Assembly (NCBI GenBank): GCA_002454335.1
Contig: DKIP01000089.1
Location: 11,025-27,546 of the forward strand
Reading direction: 5' to 3'
Source: Cytophagaceae bacterium UBA6715
GTDB lineage: Bacteria; Bacteroidota; Bacteroidia; Cytophagales; Spirosomataceae
DNA: 16,522 nt
Position 1 is the first letter of the stretch. Each line of letters opens with the position of its first letter. Below the pieces are notes generated by a model, which was given only the letters and a program-made list of their open reading frames with translations, was not told the origin of the DNA and did not search any database. Both the position numbers and the translations under genes were made by a program. This document shows positions 1-5,596 of this stretch, in pieces.

Positions 1-984
1 GCCTTTGAGGCTATGTTGGCCTCTGGCGAATTAGCCTGCAATGTAAAATTTATGATTGAGGGGGAAGAGGAAGTAGGTTCGGATAATTTGGGACTATTTG
101 TTGCTTCAAACAAGGACTTATTGAAGGCCGATGTTATTTTGATTTCTGATACGGCCATTATTGCGAATGATATTCCTTCGATTGATGTGGGATTGCGCGG
201 CTTAAGTTACATGGAGGTGGCAGTTCAGGGGCCTAATCGAGATTTACACTCAGGGGTATATGGTGGAGCTGTTGCCAATCCAATTAATATATTATGTCAA
301 ATGATTGCCTCATTGCACGATGAGTTTAATCATATCACCATCCCAGGATTTTATGATGGTGTGTTAGAGTTGAGCGCTTCTGATCGTGCTGCAATGGCAC
401 AGACGCCATTTGATTTAGAGGCCTATCAACAAGATTTAGGAATCCAGTCGGTACATGGTGAAAAAGGATACTCCACGATTGAGCGAGCATCTATTCGCCC
501 TACATTAGACGTGAATGGAATTTGGGGAGGCTATACCGGTGAGGGTGCAAAAACGGTTTTGCCGTCGATGGCTTATGCGAAAATATCAATGCGTTTAGTG
601 CCCAATCAAAGTTCAGAGGAAATTACTCGGTTATTTACTGAGCACTTTTTGTCTATTGCTCCAAAAGGAGTAAAGGTAACGGTTAAGGCACATCATGGGG
701 GCGAAGCTTATTTAATGCCTACGGATAGTATTGCCTATCAGGCTGCTTCGGATGCATTAGCCACTACTTTTGGTAAAGAGCCGGTGCCAACTCGCGGTGG
801 CGGTAGTATTCCAATTGTTGCTTTGTTTGAAAAAGAGTTAGGTGTGAAGTCGATATTGATGGGTTTTGGTCTGGATACGGATGCGATTCATTCACCAAAC
901 GAGCATTATGGCTTGTTTAATTTTTACAAAGGCATCGAGACAATTCCACATTTCTTCTCAAACTATAAGCAATTATCTCAATAA
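1..984 (+). CDS. M20 family dipeptidase (5'-truncated by window edge)
   Basis: This is the C-terminal 327 residues of an M20/M25/M40 family zinc metallopeptidase of the dipeptidase type, which would cleave dipeptides in the cytoplasm. The frame is open to base 1, so the gene begins outside the window; the ATG at 13 is internal. Visible are the EGEEEVGS block near residue 21, carrying the catalytic Glu and a metal-binding Glu; an HSG motif around residue 82 at the start of the dimerisation (lid) domain; and, near the C-terminus, DTDAIHSPNEH, which supplies the last metal-ligand His. The first ligand region (HxD) must lie upstream. Its stop codon is one base from the murQ start, so the two are probably co-transcribed. 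A role in recycling peptides released with cell-wall turnover is possible but inferred only from that neighbour. Confidence 0.9.
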   Translation, partial: AFEAMLASGELACNVKFMIEGEEEVGSDNLGLFVASNKDLLKADVILISDTAIIANDIPSIDVGLRGLSYMEVAVQGPNRDLHSGVYGGAVANPINILCQMIASLHDEFNHITIPGFYDGVLELSASDRAAMAQTPFDLEAYQQDLGIQSVHGEKGYSTIERASIRPTLDVNGIWGGYTGEGAKTVLPSMAYAKISMRLVPNQSSEEITRLFTEHFLSIAPKGVKVTVKAHHGGEAYLMPTDSIAYQAASDALATTFGKEPVPTRGGGSIPIVALFEKELGVKSILMGFGLDTDAIHSPNEHYGLFNFYKGIETIPHFFSNYKQLSQ

Positions 985-985
985 G

Positions 986-1810
986 ATGGCAGAGAATTTA
1001 ACATTATTGGCTACTGAATCCGCGTCACGTTATGAGGATTTAGAGAAGCAAACGGTGGAGACCTTATTGCGTCAAATCAATGCCGAAGATAAAACGGTTC
1101 CTTTGGCTGTGGAACAAGTTATTCCGAATATTGAGGCCTTGGTGAATCAAATTGTTCCACGCATGGAGCAAGGAGGTCGATTGTTTTATATTGGGGCAGG
1201 AACATCGGGTCGTTTAGGAGTAGTTGACGCGTCGGAATGTCCACCTACTTATGGAGTTCCGTTTGATATGGTGATTGGTATTATTGCGGGAGGTGATGGC
1301 GCAATTCGAAAGGCTGTAGAGAATGCGGAGGACGATCCTGTTCAGGCTTGGATAGATATGGAGCAATATGACATTGGTCCCTTAGATTCGGTGATTGGTA
1401 TTGCGGCATCTGGTCGGACACCTTATGTGATTGGTGGTTTAAAGGAAGCGAATGCTCGCGGAATTCTAACGGGCTGTATCGTTTGCAATGGAGGGAGTCC
1501 GATAGCGGCGGAAGCTAAATATCCTGTGGAAGTGCTTGTAGGGCCAGAATATGTGACAGGAAGTACGCGCATGAAGTCGGGGACTGCGCAAAAATTAGTC
1601 TTGAATATGATCTCAACAGCCGTAATGATTCGCTTGGGTCGTGTGCGCGGGAACAAGATGGTTGATATGCAATTGAGCAATCATAAGTTGGTCTTACGCG
1701 CGATACGCATGGTTTGTGAGGCTGCAGGAGTTAGTGAAGAAGTGGCTGCCGATTTGTTGGAAAAACACGGAAGTGTCAGAAATGCGGTAGATTCTGTTGT
1801 GAAGGGATAG
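986..1810 (+). CDS. murQ: N-acetylmuramic acid 6-phosphate etherase
   Basis: MurQ cleaves the D-lactyl ether of N-acetylmuramic acid 6-phosphate, giving GlcNAc-6-phosphate and D-lactate during cell-wall recycling. The 274-residue product is one SIS (sugar isomerase) domain protein of normal family length. It shows the phosphosugar-binding GAGTSGR (70-76), the DASECPP block with the catalytic Glu at 84, ENAEDD with the second acidic residue near 116, and ASGRTP (141-146). A longer frame opens at 866, but its first 40 residues overlap the dipeptidase gene and are unlike MurQ. The ATG at 986 gives the family N-terminus (SRYEDLEKQTVETLL), so it is chosen. The gap to the upstream gene is a single base, implying translational coupling; no Shine-Dalgarno is visible. 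No MurNAc kinase or PTS gene is adjacent in the window. Confidence 0.96.
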   Translation: MAENLTLLATESASRYEDLEKQTVETLLRQINAEDKTVPLAVEQVIPNIEALVNQIVPRMEQGGRLFYIGAGTSGRLGVVDASECPPTYGVPFDMVIGIIAGGDGAIRKAVENAEDDPVQAWIDMEQYDIGPLDSVIGIAASGRTPYVIGGLKEANARGILTGCIVCNGGSPIAAEAKYPVEVLVGPEYVTGSTRMKSGTAQKLVLNMISTAVMIRLGRVRGNKMVDMQLSNHKLVLRAIRMVCEAAGVSEEVAADLLEKHGSVRNAVDSVVKG

Positions 1811-1881
1811 AATTTTCCCGAAAAAGCATTAATTTGCCCTCAATTAGGGCTTATCCTCAAAAGTATATACGTAAATAACAT

Positions 1882-2208
1882 ATGAAAACTATCTCTAAAT
1901 TTATTATGACCGTGGCACTAGGTGTGGCTGCGGTTGGATTCGAGGCGAAAGCTGAAGATTTTCCGGCTGATATCAAGCCATTGATGCAAAAGTATACATG
2001 TTTTGCATGCCATAAAGTGGATGCACGTTTAGTAGGCCCTGCATACAAAGATGTTGCTAAGAAGAAATATTCGGTTGATAAGATTGTTTCCTTGATTGCG
2101 AAACCACAACCTTCAAACTGGCCTGGTTACCCTCCAATGGCACCTATGACCAATGTACCGAAAGAAGATGCGGTTAAATTAGCGAAGTATATTATCTCGT
2201 TGAAATAA
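1882..2208 (+). CDS. Small secreted class I cytochrome c
   Basis: A 108-residue mono-heme cytochrome c that should act in the periplasm as an electron carrier. Residues 1-25 form a typical Sec signal peptide (MKTISKF, hydrophobic core, AKA before cleavage). The mature part has one heme-attachment motif CFACH (40-44). A distal YPPMAPM segment (83-89) contains Met86 and Met89; by comparison with cytochrome c-551 type proteins Met86 is the likelier axial ligand. The C-terminal helix DAVKLAKYIISL is also typical. The start is fixed by the signal peptide. The gene stands alone: 71 nt after murQ, followed by a strong terminator. The partner is unknown; resemblance to c-551 suggests donation to a terminal oxidase, which is inference. 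It lies about 5 kb from the complex I operon, which does not show a link. Confidence 0.92.
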   Translation: MKTISKFIMTVALGVAAVGFEAKAEDFPADIKPLMQKYTCFACHKVDARLVGPAYKDVAKKKYSVDKIVSLIAKPQPSNWPGYPPMAPMTNVPKEDAVKLAKYIISLK

Positions 2209-2227
2209 GCAAATCTGAACTGAAATG

Positions 2228-2262
2228 AAAAAGACCTCGATGCCAATCGAGGTCTTTTTTTT
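2228..2262. terminator. Bidirectional rho-independent terminator (cytochrome c / GNAT)
   Basis: A 14-bp perfect stem (left arm 2228-2241, right arm 2246-2260, with A/T-rich outer ends) closes a 4-nt GCCA loop and is followed by a T run on the + strand and by A-rich DNA on the other side, so it can work in both directions. It lies between the convergent cytochrome c and GNAT genes and touches the GNAT stop codon. Confidence 0.9.
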
Positions 2263-2749
2263 ATAGTGTTTTGGTCATCCAAATGTCACATCCATCGTGA
2301 CCGCTATTTCCTAAGGGGCTACACAGTTTGATGAAACCTTGCTTTTCGTAAATAGAAACCGCTTTCGATAGTTCGGGCATGGATTCCAAGTAGACTTGGG
2401 TGTATCCATTTTCTTTAGCCCATTCCATGGATTTTTCCATGAGTTTTTTTCCTGTTCCAGTGCCTCGGGCATCTTTATTGACATAAAGTTTGACGAGTTC
2501 GCAGGTTCCTTCAGGGAGGTTTGCTGTAGGGAATATCCCACAGCCTCCTACGATCCGATTATTTTGTGTTGCGACGAAATAATAGGAGCGGGGCGTTTGG
2601 AATAACTCAAAAAGGGCATCAGTTGTGGGGTCGAAGTAAACAGTTCCTGGCTTGTTTGCTCCAAATTCAGTCAACGCAGCTCTAATAATTTCAGCAAGTG
2701 CGGCATTGTCTTGTGGCTCAATCGGCCGAATCGTAATGACCTCCTCCAT
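2261..2749 (-). CDS. GNAT family N-acetyltransferase
   Basis: A 162-residue single-domain GNAT enzyme that would transfer an acetyl group from acetyl-CoA to an unknown amine. Motif A is clear: the strand ELVKLYV (84-90) followed by the acetyl-CoA pyrophosphate loop RGTGTG (95-100) and helix KKLMEKSMEWA. Motif B follows as YLESMPELSKAVSIYEKQGF (120-139), with the usual Asn position replaced and the Tyr of the YEKxGF block kept. The N-terminus ITIRPIEPQDNAAL is the standard GNAT first strand. The start lies 8 nt after the stop of the DUF5606 gene, so it is probably the last gene of an engB-DUF5606-GNAT unit. The substrate cannot be told from sequence. Confidence 0.9.
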   Translation of the reverse strand: MEEVITIRPIEPQDNAALAEIIRAALTEFGANKPGTVYFDPTTDALFELFQTPRSYYFVATQNNRIVGGCGIFPTANLPEGTCELVKLYVNKDARGTGTGKKLMEKSMEWAKENGYTQVYLESMPELSKAVSIYEKQGFIKLCSPLGNSGHDGCDIWMTKTL

Positions 2750-2757
2750 TCGGATGA

Positions 2758-3258
2758 TTATTTGGCTGCTTTTTTCGCTGCTGGTTTTTTTGCTGCTTTA
2801 GGTTCTTTTTCTTCCTTCTCTACTTGCTCAGCTTTAGGTGCTTTCGCAGCTTTAGCTGGGAAAAGTTCTGGAATGTACGTGAAAAGAATCAGGTACCAAC
2901 TTAAGATTTTCTTGATATCGGAAGCAAAAACGCGATCTGAATCATAGTTTGGAACTACATCAGCGATGATCGCAAATAATTCTGCATCAGCTGCTTTTTT
3001 AGGCTCCAAAGGTAAAGAACCTTGGAATTTTGCATGGATCTGTAAAAACAAATCGGCAAGCGGCAACGTGCTATCTTGGTGGTCGGCCAGGTAAAGCGAA
3101 ATGTCTTTCAAGACAGAGATTCTTGTTTGGCCGCCTACGACTGATTTTTGTTTTGCTGCGTCGAGTGTTTCTACGATTACCCCTGTGCGCGTAGGTTTTA
3201 ACACTTTAAATAGTCCAGGTTTTCCTGAAATGTGCGCAACTTCGTTTAATAATTCCAT
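2758..3258 (-). CDS. DUF5606 family conserved Bacteroidota protein
   Basis: A 166-residue protein matching my recall of the DUF5606 family, which is widespread in Bacteroidota and of unknown function. The N-terminal part has the family hallmark VAHISGKPGLFKVL (7-20) and ends with the RISVLKDISLYL block (46-57), a small beta-rich module. A second conserved helical module spans 90-120, including PNYDSDRVFASDIKKILSWY (103-122). The tail 134-166 is low complexity, rich in Lys, Ala, Pro and Glu, resembling the disordered basic tails of nucleic-acid-associated proteins; whether it binds nucleic acid is not known. No signal peptide or membrane segment is seen, so it should be cytoplasmic. It lies 31 nt after engB and 8 nt before the GNAT gene, with its own -7-like box. 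Confidence 0.85.
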   Translation of the reverse strand: MELLNEVAHISGKPGLFKVLKPTRTGVIVETLDAAKQKSVVGGQTRISVLKDISLYLADHQDSTLPLADLFLQIHAKFQGSLPLEPKKAADAELFAIIADVVPNYDSDRVFASDIKKILSWYLILFTYIPELFPAKAAKAPKAEQVEKEEKEPKAAKKPAAKKAAK

Positions 3259-3281
3259 GTGTTTATAGCTAATGATGGCTG

Positions 3282-3289
3282 CAAAAGTA
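3282..3289 (-). promoter_or_regulatory. Candidate -7 box (TACTTTTG) for DUF5606 gene
   Basis: On the minus strand TACTTTTG matches the Bacteroidota -7 consensus TAnnTTTG exactly, 23 nt upstream of the DUF5606 start and immediately after the engB stop. No TTG-type -33 element is seen at the usual distance, so this may be a weak internal promoter of the engB unit. Confidence 0.4.
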
Positions 3290-3907
3290 TTAAGATTTCC
3301 CTATTTTATAAGGGGATGATTGAATTAATTCCTCGATATTGGCTAAAATATCTTCTCGTCCCACGTGTTTTTCAGCTGATGTGATGAAAATTTGAGGAAG
3401 GCCATCCCATATTTCTAAGAGGTAGTTTTTGTATGCCTCTACGCTTTCATTCACTTGTTTTTGGGAAAGCTTGTCGGCTTTTGTAAACACCAAATGAAAA
3501 GGAATTTCGTGTTCGACCATGCGATTCATGAACTCGATGTCGACCGATTGAGGCTTTAAACGTATGTCAATTAAGACAAAAAGGCAAGTTAAGTTTTCGC
3601 GGTGAATGAGGTAATCAAATATCATTTTTTCGAAGTCGCGTCGCTTTTCTTTGCTCACCTTGGCAAAGCCGTATCCAGGCAAATCGACCAAGTACCATTT
3701 TTCATCAATCATGAAATGATTAATTAATTGGGTTTTTCCTGGTGTTTGGGATGTTTTGGCTAATCCTTTGTGGAAAGTAAGGGAATTAATCAAGGAGGAC
3801 TTGCCTACATTCGAACGACCGATGAATGCGAATTCAGGAAAGCGAGCCGGTGGGCAGGCTTTGAAGTCGGTGTTACTAGTAACAAAACGAGCAATAAGTT
3901 GTGACAT
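3290..3907 (-). CDS. engB: Ribosome biogenesis GTP-binding protein YihA/YsxC/EngB
   Basis: EngB is a TRAFAC-class GTPase needed for late assembly of the 50S ribosomal subunit. The 205-residue protein has the full set of GTPase motifs: P-loop GRSNVGKS (30-37), switch I region with TPGKT (55-59), G3 DLPGYG (75-80), G4 TKAD (142-145) and G5 TSAEK (176-180). Length and start fit the family, with a short N-terminal strand before the G domain. It appears to be the first gene of a minus-strand unit with the DUF5606 and GNAT genes. Its promoter region is shared with the four-helix-bundle element, whose left inverted repeat ends 37 nt before the start codon. Nothing suggests loss of activity. Confidence 0.97.
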   Translation of the reverse strand: MSQLIARFVTSNTDFKACPPARFPEFAFIGRSNVGKSSLINSLTFHKGLAKTSQTPGKTQLINHFMIDEKWYLVDLPGYGFAKVSKEKRRDFEKMIFDYLIHRENLTCLFVLIDIRLKPQSVDIEFMNRMVEHEIPFHLVFTKADKLSQKQVNESVEAYKNYLLEIWDGLPQIFITSAEKHVGREDILANIEELIQSSPYKIGKS

Positions 3908-3924
3908 AGGAAATAATTGATAGG

Positions 3925-3932
3925 CAAAGGTA
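3925..3932 (-). promoter_or_regulatory. Candidate engB -7 box (TACCTTTG)
   Basis: On the minus strand TACCTTTG matches the Bacteroidota TAnnTTTG -7 consensus exactly, 17 nt before the engB start codon. The place where a TTG/TTTG -33 element would lie falls inside the left inverted repeat (3945-3979), which has no TTG on this strand. Confidence 0.55.
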
Positions 3933-3944
3933 GGGAAAATAGTT

Positions 3945-3979
3945 GTCAGTTGTCAGTAGCCTGTTGACTGTGGTCAGTT
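3945..3979 (+). repeat. Left terminal inverted repeat (heptamer array)
   Basis: Read on the minus strand this arm divides into degenerate heptamers ACTGACC, ACAGTCA, ACAGGCT, ACTGACA, ACTGACA. A further heptamer-like ACTGGCA lies on the gene-proximal side (about 3980-3986). It pairs with 4457-4491 with mismatches at only four positions. Confidence 0.85.
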
Positions 3980-4101
3980 GCCAGTGCTTATAATTTATAG
4001 CGACGGTCATTTTGGAAAACTGATATTCTGATTGGATTATAAGTGAAGACTTTGTGTTTTTAAAAGGTGATTTGTTTTTTGTGTTCTACAAAACCCTAAC
4101 T

Positions 4102-4458
4102 ATGAAAGTGCACAAATTTGAAGATTTAATTGTTTGGCAAAAATCAATTGTCTTCACAGTAAAGCTTTACCGGCATTTTGAAAAACACCCTGATTTTGGC
4201 TATTCAAATCAAATTAGAAGAGCTTCTGTTTCAATCTCAAATAATATTGCCGAAGGATTCGATCGGTCTACTCCTAAGGATTTTAATCGGTTTTTAAATA
4301 TTGCCAAAGGCTCTTGCAGCGAGGTTAAATCGATGCTTTTTCTAGGATTTCAACTAGGTTATTTCTCGGATTTGGAGATGCATCAATATTTTACGGAGGT
4401 AGATGAAATTGGTAAAATGCTTTTCGGTTTATCTAAGTCGCTAGTGCGAAAAAACTAA
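4102..4458 (+). CDS. Four-helix-bundle protein (S23 / 23S rRNA intervening-sequence protein family)
   Basis: A 118-residue protein of the S23/IVP four-helix-bundle family, related in fold to the Avd accessory protein of diversity-generating retroelements. The hallmarks are FEDLIVWQKSI near the N-terminus, SNQIRRASVSISNNIAEGFDR in the middle (QIRRAxxSIxxNIAEG is the family signature), a FLNIAKGSCSEV helix and the C-terminal KMLFGLSKSL. An in-frame GTG at 4054 would add 16 residues unlike the family, so the ATG at 4102 is preferred. The function of stand-alone members is unknown; the small basic bundle could bind nucleic acid, which is inference. The gene is AT-rich against its neighbours, and its stop codon overlaps the first two bases of the right inverted repeat. 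No clear promoter of its own was found. Confidence 0.88.
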   Translation: MKVHKFEDLIVWQKSIVFTVKLYRHFEKHPDFGYSNQIRRASVSISNNIAEGFDRSTPKDFNRFLNIAKGSCSEVKSMLFLGFQLGYFSDLEMHQYFTEVDEIGKMLFGLSKSLVRKN

Positions 4459-4491
4459 CTGACCACAGTCTACAGACAACTGACCACTGAC
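4457..4491 (-). repeat. Right terminal inverted repeat (heptamer array)
   Basis: On the + strand this arm reads as five heptamers: ACTGACC, ACAGTCT, ACAGACA, ACTGACC, ACTGACT. It is the inverted partner of 3945-3979, overlaps the last two bases of the four-helix-bundle stop codon, and is followed by a T run (4492-4499) that leads into the hemE -7 box. Confidence 0.85.
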
Positions 4492-4501
4492 TTTTTTTTC
4501 T

Positions 4502-4509
4502 TACCTTTG
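4502..4509 (+). promoter_or_regulatory. Candidate hemE -7 box (TACCTTTG)
   Basis: TACCTTTG matches the Bacteroidota TAnnTTTG -7 consensus exactly and ends 7 nt before the hemE ATG, which would make the transcript nearly leaderless. The expected -33 position falls in the right inverted repeat (4457-4491), where no TTG occurs on this strand. Confidence 0.5.
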
Positions 4510-4516
4510 TCCCCGT

Positions 4517-5548
4517 ATGGAAAAACTACAAAACGACCTCATCCTTCGTGCTGCGCAAGGATTATCTGTGGAACGTGTACCTGTTTGGGTGATGCGACAA
4601 GCGGGTAGAATTTTGCCTGAATACCGTGAAGTGCGTGCGAAAGCAGGTTCATTTATTGGTTTAGCGACCAATCCCGAGATGGCGGCGGAGGTAACGATCC
4701 AGCCGGTTGATCGTTTTGGCGTAGATGCTGCGATTATTTTCTCAGATATTTTGGTTGTTCCTGAAGCGATGGGTTTACCTTACTTGATGGAAGAACAAAA
4801 GGGCCCTGTCTTTCCAAATGTTATTCGTTCAAAAGCTGATTTAGCTATAATTCGTGACGCTAATCCTGAAGAGGATTTGAAATATGTCTTGGATGCCATC
4901 AAAATTGTGAAAAAAGATCTCGCAGGTCGTGTTCCTTTGATCGGTTTTGCTGGTGCTCCCTTCACCATCTTCTGTTATATGGTAGAAGGACGCGGTTCTA
5001 AAACGTTTTCTCAAGCCAAAAAAATGCTTTATGCAGAGCCCGAATTAGCTCATGCGTTATTGCAGAAAATCACCGATTCAACCATTGCTTATTTGAAAGC
5101 TCAGGTAACTGCGGGTGCGAATTTATTGCAGATTTTTGATTCTTGGGCGGGTATTTTATCCCCGGGTCAATATCGTGCATTTTCAACACCTTACTTGAAG
5201 CAGATTTGTGATGCGATTCAAGATGTGCCTGTGACGCTATTTGCCAAAGGGGCTTTCTTCGCACGTGAAGAAATGGCTCAATTAAGTTGTGCAACCATCG
5301 GCCTAGACTGGAACATGGATATCCATGAGTCACGCAAATTGGTAGGCCCCCATAAAACTTTGCAAGGAAATTTAGATCCATGTGCGCTTTACGGAGATTT
5401 CAAAACCGTTGAAGCGGAAACAAAAGCCATGTTGAAAGCCTTTGGGACACAACGTTATATCGCGAATTTAGGGCATGGCGTTTATCCGGATATTCATCCC
5501 GATAAAGTTCAATGTTTCGTGGATACGATTCAGAATTATCAAGCATAA
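4517..5548 (+). CDS. hemE: Uroporphyrinogen decarboxylase
   Basis: HemE removes the four acetate carboxyl groups of uroporphyrinogen III to give coproporphyrinogen III in cytoplasmic haem synthesis. The 343-residue protein has the usual length and the family signature PVWVMRQAGR (22-31), with substrate-binding Arg27 and Arg31; the catalytic Asp77 in FSDIL; the second signature region GFAGAPFTIFCYMVEG (143-158), with Tyr154; Ser209 in FDSWAG; and His320 in NLGHGVYPD. All positions correspond to known active-site residues of the human enzyme, so it should be active. The ATG lies directly after a TACCTTTG box, supporting this start. It is transcribed alone and ends at a hairpin shared with guaB. 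No other haem gene is in the window. Confidence 0.98.
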   Translation: MEKLQNDLILRAAQGLSVERVPVWVMRQAGRILPEYREVRAKAGSFIGLATNPEMAAEVTIQPVDRFGVDAAIIFSDILVVPEAMGLPYLMEEQKGPVFPNVIRSKADLAIIRDANPEEDLKYVLDAIKIVKKDLAGRVPLIGFAGAPFTIFCYMVEGRGSKTFSQAKKMLYAEPELAHALLQKITDSTIAYLKAQVTAGANLLQIFDSWAGILSPGQYRAFSTPYLKQICDAIQDVPVTLFAKGAFFAREEMAQLSCATIGLDWNMDIHESRKLVGPHKTLQGNLDPCALYGDFKTVEAETKAMLKAFGTQRYIANLGHGVYPDIHPDKVQCFVDTIQNYQA

Positions 5549-5549
5549 A

Positions 5550-5578
5550 AAAAGGCCTCGCAATCAACGAGGCCTTTT
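5550..5578. terminator. Bidirectional rho-independent terminator (hemE / guaB)
   Basis: An 11-bp perfect stem (5550-5560 with 5568-5578) around a 7-nt loop, with A runs before and T runs after on the + strand. It lies between the convergent hemE and guaB stop codons and can serve both. Confidence 0.88.
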
Positions 5579-5596
5579 AAATTTCAATCATTAAAC

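Larger units (their letters stand above)
3945..4491. mobile_element. Putative inverted-repeat-bounded unit carrying a four-helix-bundle gene
   Basis: A 547-nt block of visibly higher AT content than its neighbours sits between the divergent housekeeping genes engB and hemE. It contains one gene (4102-4458) and is bounded by inverted copies of a 35-nt repeat (3945-3979 and 4457-4491, 31 of 35 positions matching). The architecture, a four-helix-bundle ORF inside a terminal inverted repeat, recalls the intervening sequences of 23S rRNA genes in Leptospira and Coxiella, but here the unit is intergenic. No transposase, integrase or reverse transcriptase is present. I saw no clear target-site duplication: the bases just outside the repeats (AGTT on the left, TTTT on the right) do not match. 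That it moves is inference. Confidence 0.5.

Noticed and set aside
866..985. In-frame upstream extension of murQ starting at ATG 866
   Set aside because: The extra 40 residues overlap the dipeptidase gene in another frame and are unlike any MurQ N-terminus; the ATG at 986 gives the family start.
1836..1850. Short GCCCT/AGGGC hairpin after murQ as a terminator
   Set aside because: The stem is only 5 bp and no T run follows, so it is too weak to call.
2396..2947. Plus-strand open frames opposite the GNAT and DUF5606 genes
   Set aside because: Composition follows the complement of the real genes (for example Ala/Phe/Ser repeats opposite the Lys/Ala tail) and no start signals or family features are seen.
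4054..4101. GTG start giving a 134-residue four-helix-bundle protein
   Set aside because: The added residues are hydrophobic, AT-rich-derived and not part of the family; the ATG at 4102 starts right before the conserved FEDLIVWQKS block.
3945..4491. Diversity-generating retroelement, because the four-helix-bundle protein resembles Avd
   Set aside because: No reverse transcriptase, template repeat or variable repeat is present in the window.
3945..4491. Remnant of a 23S rRNA gene around the intervening-sequence-type protein
   Set aside because: The flanks are engB and hemE promoter regions with no rRNA-like sequence.
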